This document shows, one piece after another, positions 16,839 through 26,457 of a DNA stretch of 64,000 bases; the stretch's first letter is position 1, and each line of letters starts with the position of its first letter. The position numbers and the translations under genes are program-made. This DNA comes from Mucilaginibacter sp. PAMB04168 (GTDB lineage Bacteria; Bacteroidota; Bacteroidia; Sphingobacteriales; Sphingobacteriaceae): contig NZ_CP155079.2 in the NCBI RefSeq assembly GCF_039634365.2, positions 248,001-312,000 of the forward strand, read 5' to 3'. Under the pieces are notes generated by a model. The model was given only the letters and a program-made list of their open reading frames with translations. It was not told the origin of the DNA and ran no database searches.

Positions 16839-19800
16839 ATGAGAAAATTTACTTTTCAGATCAAAATTGGGAGTATCATATTAGCGTGTTTGCTGGTATG
16901 GCTAACTCCGTTAAAGCTTTTTGCCCAGGAAGGATCGGTAAGTGGAAAAGTCACGTCCAAAGACGATCCGGATGGGATTCCGGGAATTTCGGTTACTGTT
17001 AAGGGCACAACCCGCGGAACTTTAACAGATGCGCAGGGGAAATTCAGAGTAAATGCCTCCAATGGCACTGTGCTGGTTTTTAGCGGTATTGGCTACAGCT
17101 CATTGGAAATTTCAGTTACCGGTCCAACGTTGAACGTAAATCTCGAAACAAGCCAGAGGAGCTTGCAGGATGTTGTAGTTGTAGGATACGGAACACAAAA
17201 AAAGGGTAATGTAACCGGGGCTATAGCCAAAATAACTGATAAACAGATAGACGAAAGACCAATTACGCGTGTTGAGCAAGCTTTACAGGGGCAATTGGCG
17301 GGTGTGCAGGTTAGGAATGTTTCCGGTTCGCCAGGTTCAGACATTACAGTGAATGTACGTGGAGCTGCATCTATATCGGGTAGTGCTGCACCGTTATATG
17401 TGGTGGATGGTGTTCCCTTAGATAACCTATCTGGTATAAATCCTGCCGATATTGCGTCTATAGATGTACTGAAAGATGCTTCATCAGCTGCAATTTACGG
17501 ATCGCGCGGATCAAATGGCGTAGTATTGGTAACCACCAAAAGAGGCAAGACAGGAAAACCAGCCCTCTCGGTTTCGGCTTATACAGCTCTTGCCTCAGCC
17601 GAAAGAAAAGTACAGGTGTTGAATTCTGACGAGTGGATTGAATTTAACAAAAAGTGGCTGGACCGGCAATGGGTTTTAAAAACCGGACAAAGTGCGGGCG
17701 TAAGCCAGGCAGACCGTATTGCTTATGCGAGCCGTACAGACGGGAAGACCTATACAACAAGGAACGATCTTTTAGGCATTCGCGCTACTTATGGCATTTA
17801 CGATCCTTATTGGAGCAATGGTGCATTGGAGAAAATTGACTGGCAGGATGAGGTTTTGCGTACCGCTCCTGTTCATGATTTGCAAATTAGTGCATCGGGC
17901 GCTAATGATATTGTAAACTATGCCATATCTGGCGGTGCTTACCGGCAGGATGGCATCGTGGTGGGTTCTTCTTACAGTCGTTACTCTTTCCGCTCAAACG
18001 TTGAAGCAAAATTAAGTGACCGGGTAAAAGTAGGCCTTACCTTAGCACCCTCTATTGGTACAATAAAAGGGCCCAATGTAGATGGTAAAGACAATGCAGT
18101 TGCCCGTGCACTCAGTTATCCGGGCTGGGTACTTACAGGCTCCGGAAGAATGGCTGGCGCATCGCCTTATAAATACTACGATGGCTGGGGCCCGGGCCCA
18201 AATGTAGTGAGCCCTTATGTGCAAGCCGTTTATAATGACCGCGTAAACAGCGATGTTCGTTTAAACAGTGCATTTAATACCACGGTCAATATCATTAAAG
18301 GTTTGGATATTAATGGCCTCATAGGTTGGAACTACCGCGGTAATTCGCAAAGAACCTATAGTCCTACCTGGATACAGCCCACCTGGGATTCGGCAACTCC
18401 AGGTCAGTTGTCCACATCTACTAAAACCACATTAAATTCCAACAGTCTTTTATATCAGGCTACAGCTACTTATATAAAAGATATTGGCCAGCATTCCTTA
18501 AACTTCTTGCTGGGTGCATCGCAGGAAACCTATAAGGAAGAGACCACTAATCAATCTGTAACCGGTTTTCCGAATGATAAGACGTACATTTTTGATATCA
18601 CCCGTGGTACAACAGTAAATGCCAATACGATATATGGTGCTAGCAATGCTTTAATTTCCTACTTCGGAAGGGTACAATACAGTTTTAAAAACCGGTACTT
18701 ATTTGCCGGATCATTACGTACAGATGGCTCATCTAAATTTGGGCCTAATAACAGATGGGGCGTGTTTCCTTCCCTTTCTGCAGGATGGGTTATCAGCGAA
18801 GAATCGTTCCTGAAGAATGTAAATTGGATGGGAACAACAAAACTGCGGTTTAGCTGGGGACAGGCCGGGAACGACCGTATAGGCAACTCGGCATTCCTAT
18901 CGAGCATGGCTGCGCTAAATTATCCTTTAGGCGATGCGCAGGCGGTTTCCAGCGGCTTTGTAGTGGGTAATATTTCTAACTCCAGATTGCGCTGGGAAAA
19001 AACAGATAGTTATAACCTGGGCTTGGACGTAGGCTTATTGAAAGACAGAATAAGCCTGTCGTTGGATGCTTATTACAAAAAGACGGTCGATTTGCTCCTC
19101 AACGCACCTGTGTCCCTATCAACAGGGTTTTCGAGTATGTATGATAACATAGGCAGCGTTGAAAACCGGGGCTTTGAAGTAGAGCTGAATACGGTTAACG
19201 TGATTCATAAAGGGTTCCGTTGGAATACCTCGTTAAACGTATCTATCAACCGCAATAAAATTACCGCCTTAACTAACGATAATGCAGATATAAAATTAGG
19301 TCAGGGAAATACCGTTATACAAAGGGTAGGTTATCCTATCAATTCCTTCTATCTGTTGCAAGCAACAGGAGTATTGCGCGAAGCTGATTTTAACAAAGAT
19401 GCAAGCGGCAACTTTATTGCCAAAATACCTATCTATTCTGGTCAAAAGCCCGGAGATACCAAGTATATGGACGCCAACAACGATGGTAAGATAGATGCTA
19501 ATGATTATGTGGTTGCAGGCAATTATCAACCCAAGTTTGATTTTGGTATTACCAACACCTGGACCTATAAAAACTGGGACCTGACCGTATTGGTTCAGGG
19601 ACGTGTTGGCGGCGATCTTTTATCAATCGGATCTAGAGCCTGGAACAGGGCAACTAACGATACCCGTTATGAATATATGAATAGTTGGTTGAAGGATGCT
19701 TACTGGTCTGAAGCTGAGCCCGGAAACGGAAAAGTGCCTGCTTTCTTTTCGGCAGTTACAAGCCAGTATGATACTAATTGGATGTACAGTGCAGCATACC

Positions 19801-20018
19801 TAAGAATCAAGAATATTGCATTAGGTTATAACCTTCCGGTATTGAAGAAGGCATTTAAGCGGTTAAGAATATATGCTTCTTGTGACAATGTTTACCTATG
19901 GGACTCTTACTACCCGGGTTATTCTCCTGAAGGCGCCACGCAAGATAACGGATCGGCTGATTGGGGCTCATACCCATTGGCAAGGACACTATCTTTTGGG
20001 CTGAACGCAACTTTTTAA
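16839..20018 (+). CDS. SusC/RagA-type TonB-dependent outer-membrane transporter, PUL 2
   Basis: A 1059-residue protein. In order: signal peptide (to about residue 30, KLFAQ), carboxypeptidase-regulatory-like domain (GSVSGKVTSKDDPDGIPGIS, residues 32-110), the SusC hallmark LQDVVVVGYGTQKKGNVTGAI, the plug with VLKDASSAAIYGSRGSNGVV, and a beta barrel ending with LNATF. No STN domain is present. It forms a complex with the SusD encoded 17 bases downstream. The divergent AraC gene and the MFS, GH2 and GH35 genes behind it suggest import of a small galactoside-type oligosaccharide, which is an inference. Confidence 0.95.
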   Translation: MRKFTFQIKIGSIILACLLVWLTPLKLFAQEGSVSGKVTSKDDPDGIPGISVTVKGTTRGTLTDAQGKFRVNASNGTVLVFSGIGYSSLEISVTGPTLNVNLETSQRSLQDVVVVGYGTQKKGNVTGAIAKITDKQIDERPITRVEQALQGQLAGVQVRNVSGSPGSDITVNVRGAASISGSAAPLYVVDGVPLDNLSGINPADIASIDVLKDASSAAIYGSRGSNGVVLVTTKRGKTGKPALSVSAYTALASAERKVQVLNSDEWIEFNKKWLDRQWVLKTGQSAGVSQADRIAYASRTDGKTYTTRNDLLGIRATYGIYDPYWSNGALEKIDWQDEVLRTAPVHDLQISASGANDIVNYAISGGAYRQDGIVVGSSYSRYSFRSNVEAKLSDRVKVGLTLAPSIGTIKGPNVDGKDNAVARALSYPGWVLTGSGRMAGASPYKYYDGWGPGPNVVSPYVQAVYNDRVNSDVRLNSAFNTTVNIIKGLDINGLIGWNYRGNSQRTYSPTWIQPTWDSATPGQLSTSTKTTLNSNSLLYQATATYIKDIGQHSLNFLLGASQETYKEETTNQSVTGFPNDKTYIFDITRGTTVNANTIYGASNALISYFGRVQYSFKNRYLFAGSLRTDGSSKFGPNNRWGVFPSLSAGWVISEESFLKNVNWMGTTKLRFSWGQAGNDRIGNSAFLSSMAALNYPLGDAQAVSSGFVVGNISNSRLRWEKTDSYNLGLDVGLLKDRISLSLDAYYKKTVDLLLNAPVSLSTGFSSMYDNIGSVENRGFEVELNTVNVIHKGFRWNTSLNVSINRNKITALTNDNADIKLGQGNTVIQRVGYPINSFYLLQATGVLREADFNKDASGNFIAKIPIYSGQKPGDTKYMDANNDGKIDANDYVVAGNYQPKFDFGITNTWTYKNWDLTVLVQGRVGGDLLSIGSRAWNRATNDTRYEYMNSWLKDAYWSEAEPGNGKVPAFFSAVTSQYDTNWMYSAAYLRIKNIALGYNLPVLKKAFKRLRIYASCDNVYLWDSYYPGYSPEGATQDNGSADWGSYPLARTLSFGLNATF

Positions 20019-20034
20019 CAGCAATTTTAAAAGC

Positions 20035-21555
20035 ATGAAAACATTTAAACAGTATCTAATTGTTTTGGCAAGCTCAGCTATGCTGATTCAATCGTGCAAA
20101 GAGAACATCGATATAGCACCCATTGAAAATAATACTTCTGGTAACTTTTACTCAAATGAACTTGAGATAAAGCAGGCAGCAATAGGCATTTATGCAAGGT
20201 TGGGCAGAAATGGTACCAATACAGATTTTGCAACAGACTATTTTTGGCTGGCGTCTGAGAACCGCTCCGACTTGCTGTACATTGCCGGTGAAACTTCGGC
20301 TCAGAACGATCAGCTGGAATTGAGAAAATACCTTACTACACCAACATCCGGCACAGTATCAGCCATATTTTCGAGGCTGTATCAAATTATCAAAGAAGCT
20401 AATAATCTTTTGTATTACACTAAGGAAGGCGAATATATGCGCTACCGTGCAGAGGCTAGATTTTTAAGGGCATATGCCTATGCCGAACTGGTGCGCTCCT
20501 TTGGTCCGGTTGCATTAATTACAACACCAGTTGAAAACTCAGAGGCTGTTTCACAGCCGCGTGCTGCTGCAACCGAAATTTATGCACAAATTATTGCCGA
20601 TTTACAATATGCGGCCGCAAATCTTCAGAAGGTTTATACCGGTGCAGATGCAGGCCGGGTAGGTAGCCTGGCAGCTAATGCCCTGTTGGGCCAGGTTTAT
20701 ATGACCATGGCCGGTTATCCAATGAACGATGCCTCAGCTTATGCAAAGGCCGAGGCGGTTTATGCAAGTATCATTGGTGATGTATCGGCCCGCTTTTCGC
20801 CGGTATATGCGCAAATATTTACGCTTGCTAACGAAAATAAATACGATCTGTTCTCCATTCAGTTTGCCTCGGGCGGATTGAATACAGGTTCCAGCCTGGG
20901 CGCTTATACCACTAGTGGTGCAAGTTCAGGTTCACCGTTTCCAGAGTGGCTGTATTCAACTTATACTGTACAGGGGCAGGATGTGCGTGTAGATAGTGCC
21001 GTGGTTAAACAAATGAAAGCCAATAAAGATCTTCGCTTTCCGGCCAGTATTGACACCGGTTACTACAACGCAGTAAGCACAGTTACCAACCGGGTGTTCG
21101 TTCCGCGAAACATTGTTACCAAGTTTTTAGAAAAAGACCCAACTAATACCAAAATTAAAGCATGGAACGATCAGCCCAGAAACTTTCCGATTATTCGGGA
21201 TGCTGACGTTTATCTGATGTATGCTGAAGCGCTGATTCGCGATGGTAAAGCCGGAAATGCCAGGCAGTATGTTAATGCCATACGTACAAGGGCAGGCTTA
21301 GCTGTATTAACTGCAGACCCAACGCTGGATGATATTAAACGGGAGCGGAAGTTTGAGTTTATAGGCGAAGGCCGGAGATACTTTGACTTAGTACGCTGGG
21401 GCGAAACAGAAGCTATCAGCACCTTAGCTGCATTTGCCGCCTACTATCATTCTAAACTTAACGGACAACTTCCCACTAAAAAGGATTTGTTACTGCCCAT
21501 TCCGCAAAACGAGCTGAAAACCCGTTCTAACTGGACGCAAAATTTCGGTTACTAA
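20035..21555 (+). CDS. SusD/RagB-type glycan-binding outer-membrane lipoprotein, PUL 2
   Basis: A 506-residue lipoprotein with a signal peptide ending at MLIQSC (Cys21), followed by KENIDIAPIENNTSGNFY. The SusD family regions are present: RYRAEARFLRAYAYAELVR (about residue 145) and IKRERKFEFIGEGRRYFDLVRW (about residues 432-453). It partners the SusC gene directly upstream. A strong hairpin follows, separating the transporter genes from the MFS-DUF5107-GH2-GH35 run. Confidence 0.95.
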   Translation: MKTFKQYLIVLASSAMLIQSCKENIDIAPIENNTSGNFYSNELEIKQAAIGIYARLGRNGTNTDFATDYFWLASENRSDLLYIAGETSAQNDQLELRKYLTTPTSGTVSAIFSRLYQIIKEANNLLYYTKEGEYMRYRAEARFLRAYAYAELVRSFGPVALITTPVENSEAVSQPRAAATEIYAQIIADLQYAAANLQKVYTGADAGRVGSLAANALLGQVYMTMAGYPMNDASAYAKAEAVYASIIGDVSARFSPVYAQIFTLANENKYDLFSIQFASGGLNTGSSLGAYTTSGASSGSPFPEWLYSTYTVQGQDVRVDSAVVKQMKANKDLRFPASIDTGYYNAVSTVTNRVFVPRNIVTKFLEKDPTNTKIKAWNDQPRNFPIIRDADVYLMYAEALIRDGKAGNARQYVNAIRTRAGLAVLTADPTLDDIKRERKFEFIGEGRRYFDLVRWGETEAISTLAAFAAYYHSKLNGQLPTKKDLLLPIPQNELKTRSNWTQNFGY

Positions 21556-21560
21556 TTCTA

Positions 21561-21594
21561 AAATACAGCCTTCCGTTTCAGGAAGGCTGTATTT
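21561..21594 (+). terminator. Hairpin after susD of PUL 2
   Basis: A perfect 14-bp stem, AAATACAGCCTTCC and its complement, around a GTTTCA loop, six bases after the stop codon. The T-run is short (TTT), so it may be a partial terminator or mRNA stabiliser. Confidence 0.75.
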
Positions 21595-21701
21595 AATAGG
21601 TGCTCTTACTTGTCAGAAAAGTTTGTGTGCGCTTAGTCAAATATGTTCATTCGCCATACAGGCGTCGTTTGTTACTTTATATTCGTTAAACTGCTTTAAT
21701 A

Positions 21702-23051
21702 ATGTCTTATTCCGAAAGTCGCTTCAATAGTACCTATGTTGTAGGCATCTCATTTATCTCGGCTTTAGGAGGATATCTCTTCGGATTTGACTTTGCTGTC
21801 ATTTCAGGAGCGCTTCCTTTTTTACGTAAAGCATTTGCACTTGATGTATGGTGGGAAGGTTTTTTGACCGGCTCATTGGCGCTGGGGTGTATTGTTGGTT
21901 GTTTATTAGCAGGTAAACTTGCGGACCGTTACGGACGCCGGCCCGGGCTAATGCTTGCTGCGGCCGTATTTGCAGTTTCTTCTGTAGGCATGGCCCTGTC
22001 ATGGAGCCTTTCAGTGTTTGTGGTTATGCGTTTTGCTGCAGGCATAGGTGTTGGCATGGCTTCTATGCTCAGCCCGCTTTATATTGCCGAGGTATCGCCC
22101 GCTTCTGTTAGGGGGCGTAACGTTGCCATTAATCAGTTAACTATTGTAATTGGCATTCTGGTCACTAACCTGGTCAATTACATAATTGCCGGTAACGGGC
22201 CGGAGGTATGGCGTTGGATGTTTGGCATGGGCGTTATTCCATCAGGACTTTTCTTGCTGGGTATAGTATGGCTGCCTGAAAGTCCGCGTTGGCTTGCAAA
22301 GGCTGGCAAAGAAGAAAAAGCGGTAGCTGTCCTTAAAAAAATAGGTTCAGAATCTTATGTAAGCGCTACTATGAGCGATATTGGCAGCTCCTTAAACGGC
22401 AACGCCGTTCAGCCTTCTTACCGTGCGGTGTTTTCTAAAGCTGTGCGTCCGGCAGTTATTGTTGGCGTTACGTTGGCCGTATTTCAGCAACTGTGTGGCA
22501 TTAACGTAGTGTTCAACTATACCTCAACCATATTCGAATCGGTGGGCGCCAGTTTAGATCGCCAGTTGTTTGAAACGGTATCTATTGGGTTGGTGAACTT
22601 GCTGTTCACCTTATTGGCTATGTGGCAGGTAGATAAACTCGGCCGGCGCCCGCTCATGTTAATTGGTTCATTAGGTTTGTCAATCATTTACTTGTTATTG
22701 GCTTACTTTCTGCAAAATCATGCCGGACCCGGTTTGGTATCGGTACTGGTTTTATTGGCTATTGGTATGTATGCAACCTCTTTAGCACCAGTTACCTGGG
22801 TGCTCATCTCAGAGATTTTCCCTAATCATATACGTGGCGTAGCCTCTTCGGTTGCCATCGTTTCCTTGTGGGGGGCTTACTTTATTTTGGTTTTTACGTT
22901 CCCTATCCTCGCGCAAAAGTTGGGCACTTATGGTCCGTTTTACTTATACGCTGTGATCTGCTTCCTGGGGTTCCTCTTCATTCGCCTACGGGTGAAAGAA
23001 ACAAAAGGGCAGACCCTGGAAGAATTGGAGAACAATTTCGTAAGCCATTAA
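21702..23051 (+). CDS. Sugar porter of the major facilitator superfamily (XylE/GLUT-like)
   Basis: A 449-residue inner-membrane protein with about 12 membrane segments. The sugar porter signatures are all visible: GGYLFGFDFAVISGALPF near the N-terminus, GKLADRYGRRPG in the first cytoplasmic loop, PESPRWL before the central loop (about residues 190-196), FQQLCGINVVFNYTS in helix 7 and DKLGRRPLM in the second half. Family members are usually proton symporters for monosaccharides or small disaccharides. It starts a tight run (13-base gap, 15-base gap, 8-base overlap) with DUF5107, GH2 and GH35 genes, so it probably carries the product of the periplasmic GH2 and GH35 enzymes into the cytoplasm. 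The exact sugar cannot be read from the sequence. Confidence 0.93.
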   Translation: MSYSESRFNSTYVVGISFISALGGYLFGFDFAVISGALPFLRKAFALDVWWEGFLTGSLALGCIVGCLLAGKLADRYGRRPGLMLAAAVFAVSSVGMALSWSLSVFVVMRFAAGIGVGMASMLSPLYIAEVSPASVRGRNVAINQLTIVIGILVTNLVNYIIAGNGPEVWRWMFGMGVIPSGLFLLGIVWLPESPRWLAKAGKEEKAVAVLKKIGSESYVSATMSDIGSSLNGNAVQPSYRAVFSKAVRPAVIVGVTLAVFQQLCGINVVFNYTSTIFESVGASLDRQLFETVSIGLVNLLFTLLAMWQVDKLGRRPLMLIGSLGLSIIYLLLAYFLQNHAGPGLVSVLVLLAIGMYATSLAPVTWVLISEIFPNHIRGVASSVAIVSLWGAYFILVFTFPILAQKLGTYGPFYLYAVICFLGFLFIRLRVKETKGQTLEELENNFVSH

Positions 23052-23064
23052 ACGAATTTATTAT

Positions 23065-26000
23065 ATGAATAAAAGTACTGTGCAGGCTTGGGTTGAAACA
23101 GTGATAATACCCACTTATGAAGTTGGAGCACCTGATAAAAACCCCATGTTTTTTGAAAAGCGCGTTTACCAGGGAAGCAGTGGTGTGGTTTACCCCAACC
23201 CAGTTATAGAAAAAATTTTTGACGAAAAGGTAGATAAACCTTACCAGGCCATTTTTCTGGAAAACCAGTATCTGAAAATAATGATTCTACCCGAACTGGG
23301 TGGCCGCGTTCAGATGGCTTGGGACAAAGTTAAAGAGCGGCATTTTATTTATTATAATCAGGTGATTAAGCCTGCACTGGTAGGACTGTGCGGCCCATGG
23401 ATATCTGGTGGCATTGAGTTTAACTGGCCGCAGCATCACCGCCCAAGCACCTATGAGCCGGTTGATTTTTCAATTGAAGAAAATGCCGATGGTAGCACGA
23501 CTGTTTGGGTGAATGAAATCGAAAAAATGTTTCGTACCAAAGGTATGGCTGGTTTTACGCTGCACCCCGATAAAGCTTATCTCGAAATTAAAGCCAAGCT
23601 TTATAACCGAACCAATATGCCACAAACTTTTTTGTGGTGGGCAAACCCGGCTGTTGCAGTAAATGACGACTATCAGTCTGTATTTCCATCGGATGTTAAC
23701 GCGGTATTTGACCACGGCAAACGCGACGTATCTGCTTTTCCTATTGCTACGGGGACCTATTATAAAGTTGATTATTCGCCAGGTACCGACATTTCCAGAT
23801 ATAAGAATATAAAGGTACCAACCTCTTATATGGCGGTAAATTCTGATTATAATTTTGTTGGCGGCTATGAGCACGATACTAGGGCCGGCGTACTGCACGT
23901 GGCCAACCATCACGTTTCGCCCGGTAAAAAGCAATGGACCTGGGGCTGCGGAGACTTTGGCGTTGCCTGGGACCGAAACCTAACAGACGAGGACGGTCCA
24001 TACATAGAGTTGATGACGGGGGTGTTTACAGATAATCAGCCCGATTTTTCATGGTTGATGCCCTATGAAGAAAAATCTTTCACACAGTATTTTATGCCTT
24101 ACCGGGAGCTGGGAATGGTTAAGAACGCCAGTAAGGATGTCATGTTGAGCGCCGATATTAAAGATTGCCGGTTAACTGTTAAACTTTTTGCAACCTGTAA
24201 GCTAAGTAACATAAGTGTAATTATCGCTGTTCGTGGTTGTGAAATTGCACGGGAAGTAATTTCAATTTCGCCTGAAATAGTTTTCGATCAAAGTTATGAA
24301 GTAGATGCTGAGTGTCGGGAAATGGATCTTTTAATACGTATTACCGACGTTTATAACTCAGAAATGCTTCGCTATGATCCTGCAAACAATCGCAATAATG
24401 ACATACCCGAACCCGCTAAGCCTGCACTAACACCTCAGGAAACCGAATCAACGGAGCAATTATTTTTAACTGGCCAGCATTTGGAGCAATACAGGCACGC
24501 CACTTATAGCCCTGTTCCGTATTATGAAGAAGCACTTAAAAGAGATCCTGCTGATTATAGGAACAACAATGCGTTAGGTGCATGGTACCTGCGCCGTGGG
24601 CAGTTTAAAAAAAGCGAGAACTATTTCAGAACTGCAATTGCAACCATCACCGGCCGCAATCCTAATCCTTATGACAGTGAAGCTTATTACAATCTGGGCC
24701 TTTCCCTAAAATATCAAAACCATATCAACGAGGCTTACAACGCTTTTTTTAAGTCTACCTGGAGTAGCGCCTGGCAGGATGCCGGATATTTTTCGGTTGC
24801 GCAAATAGATATGATCAGGTCGCACCATGAACTGGCGCTCGAACACATCAACTGGGCAATAGACCGTAATGCCAGAAACGGAAAGGCCCATGCCCTTAAA
24901 ATTTGTGCTTTGCGAAAGCTTGGCCGTATTACAGAGGCTATGGAGGCGGCTAATAGCGCGTTAAAAAGAGATTACTTTAATGTTGGTGCCCGGTATGAGC
25001 TTGTACAATGTTATTTGCAAAACGGGCAGTTAAACGATGCAGATAAGGAACTAACAGAAATTGAGGTAACCAGCCGCTTAACAGCAAATACGTTGTTAGA
25101 ATATGCTATTGACTATGCAGCTATGGGAGAATATAAACTAGCTGTTGAGTTACTGCAATTAACTAAAGAAGATTTGCGTACCCCAATGACTTTTTATTAT
25201 ATCGGTTACTACGCCGAGCTTTTGGGTAATGCTTCGCTTTCAGCCACTTCACTTAAACAGGCGCAAATGGCAGATTCAGCCTACTGCTTTCCAAATAAGT
25301 TGGAGGATATTTTGGTGCTTACTTATGCGTTGGAGGTAAACCCAGCTGATGCAAAAGCTGCGTTTTATATGGGTAACCTTTGGTATGATAAGCGTCAGTA
25401 TGATGAGGCAATTGCTGCCTGGGAAAAATCAATGGCAAGTGATGATCAATTTTCTATCGTATTAAGAAATCTAGCTATAGCCTATTTTAATAAAAAAGGA
25501 AAATCGGCTGAAGCACTTACACTTTTTGAACAAGCTTTTGCCCTCAATCCGGCCGATGCACGTGTGCTGATGGAGTTAGATCAATTTTATAAAAGATTAA
25601 ACGTTGCACCCCAGAAAAGACTCAATCACCTCACTTGTAACAACGCAGTAACCAACCTTCGGGACGATTTATATTTGGAGATTGCTGCATTGCATAATTT
25701 TTTAGGTCAGCCCGAAAAGGCTAATCAATTAATAAGCAACCGCAAGTTTCATCCCTGGGAAGGAGGAGAAGGTAGAGTATCCGGACAGTATATTTACAGC
25801 CTGGTTGAAATTGCCAAAAAGCAAATAAGCAGCGGAGACTATAGGGGAGCCATTGAAAATTTAACCCTTGCCCAAAGTTATCCTGATAATTTAGGAGAGG
25901 GAAAACTGCATGGTGCGCAAGAAAATGATATTTACTATTGGCTTGGGTGCGCTTATGAACAACTAAACGAAAATGAGGAGGCGCAGCTGTACTTTAAAAA

Positions 26001-26409
26001 GGCATCAACTGGCCTTTCAGAACCTAGTGCGGCTATGTTTTACAACGATCAGCAACCAGACAAAATTTTTTATCAGGGTATGGCCTGGATAAAGTTAGGC
26101 GAGCGTGATAAGGCTCAAACCATATTTAATCGTCTGGTAAATTACGGACGAGAGCACCGGCATGATGAAATTACATTGGATTATTTTGCCGTATCGTTGC
26201 CTAATCTTCTAATATTTGATGATGATTTAAATTTAAGAAATAAGCTGCATTGTGATTACATTACCGGTTTAGGGCTTCTTGGCTTGGGTAACACTACCGA
26301 GGCTTCTTCCCTTCTCCGAAACGTTTTGAAAGAGGATGCTATGCATTTTGGTGCTAAAACACACCTGGATTTGCTTTATACCACCAATGCAGAAAGTACT
26401 ATTAAATAA
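23065..26409 (+). CDS. Large cytoplasmic DUF5107 protein with TPR repeats
   Basis: A 1114-residue protein without a signal peptide or membrane segment. Residues of about 15-350 form the DUF5107 domain, a beta-rich region similar in outline to sugar mutarotase-like folds (QAIFLENQYLKIMILPELGG, GGIEFNWPQHHRPSTYEP, HPDKAYLEIKAKLYNRT, WTWGCGDFGVAWDRNLTDE). A beta-sandwich segment follows to about 440, then many TPR units to the end (for example KKSENYFRTAIATITGRNPN and DEAIAAWEKSMASDDQ). No biochemical function is assigned here. The many Glu, Asp, His and Trp residues in the first domain and its place between a sugar porter and two glycosidases suggest a carbohydrate-active or sugar-binding role in the cytoplasm. 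Confidence 0.85.
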   Translation: MNKSTVQAWVETVIIPTYEVGAPDKNPMFFEKRVYQGSSGVVYPNPVIEKIFDEKVDKPYQAIFLENQYLKIMILPELGGRVQMAWDKVKERHFIYYNQVIKPALVGLCGPWISGGIEFNWPQHHRPSTYEPVDFSIEENADGSTTVWVNEIEKMFRTKGMAGFTLHPDKAYLEIKAKLYNRTNMPQTFLWWANPAVAVNDDYQSVFPSDVNAVFDHGKRDVSAFPIATGTYYKVDYSPGTDISRYKNIKVPTSYMAVNSDYNFVGGYEHDTRAGVLHVANHHVSPGKKQWTWGCGDFGVAWDRNLTDEDGPYIELMTGVFTDNQPDFSWLMPYEEKSFTQYFMPYRELGMVKNASKDVMLSADIKDCRLTVKLFATCKLSNISVIIAVRGCEIAREVISISPEIVFDQSYEVDAECREMDLLIRITDVYNSEMLRYDPANNRNNDIPEPAKPALTPQETESTEQLFLTGQHLEQYRHATYSPVPYYEEALKRDPADYRNNNALGAWYLRRGQFKKSENYFRTAIATITGRNPNPYDSEAYYNLGLSLKYQNHINEAYNAFFKSTWSSAWQDAGYFSVAQIDMIRSHHELALEHINWAIDRNARNGKAHALKICALRKLGRITEAMEAANSALKRDYFNVGARYELVQCYLQNGQLNDADKELTEIEVTSRLTANTLLEYAIDYAAMGEYKLAVELLQLTKEDLRTPMTFYYIGYYAELLGNASLSATSLKQAQMADSAYCFPNKLEDILVLTYALEVNPADAKAAFYMGNLWYDKRQYDEAIAAWEKSMASDDQFSIVLRNLAIAYFNKKGKSAEALTLFEQAFALNPADARVLMELDQFYKRLNVAPQKRLNHLTCNNAVTNLRDDLYLEIAALHNFLGQPEKANQLISNRKFHPWEGGEGRVSGQYIYSLVEIAKKQISSGDYRGAIENLTLAQSYPDNLGEGKLHGAQENDIYYWLGCAYEQLNENEEAQLYFKKASTGLSEPSAAMFYNDQQPDKIFYQGMAWIKLGERDKAQTIFNRLVNYGREHRHDEITLDYFAVSLPNLLIFDDDLNLRNKLHCDYITGLGLLGLGNTTEASSLLRNVLKEDAMHFGAKTHLDLLYTTNAESTIK

Positions 26410-26457
26410 TAAAGATTTGATACCATGGTTATCATAAATTGCCTGAAAAAGGTTTTA

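Noticed and set aside
23470..23934. 154-residue open frame on the minus strand
   Set aside because: It is antisense to the DUF5107 domain and has a composition typical of a shadow frame.
26425..26457. Upstream ATG of the GH2 gene
   Set aside because: The added residues disturb the signal peptide; it remains possible but less likely than 26458.
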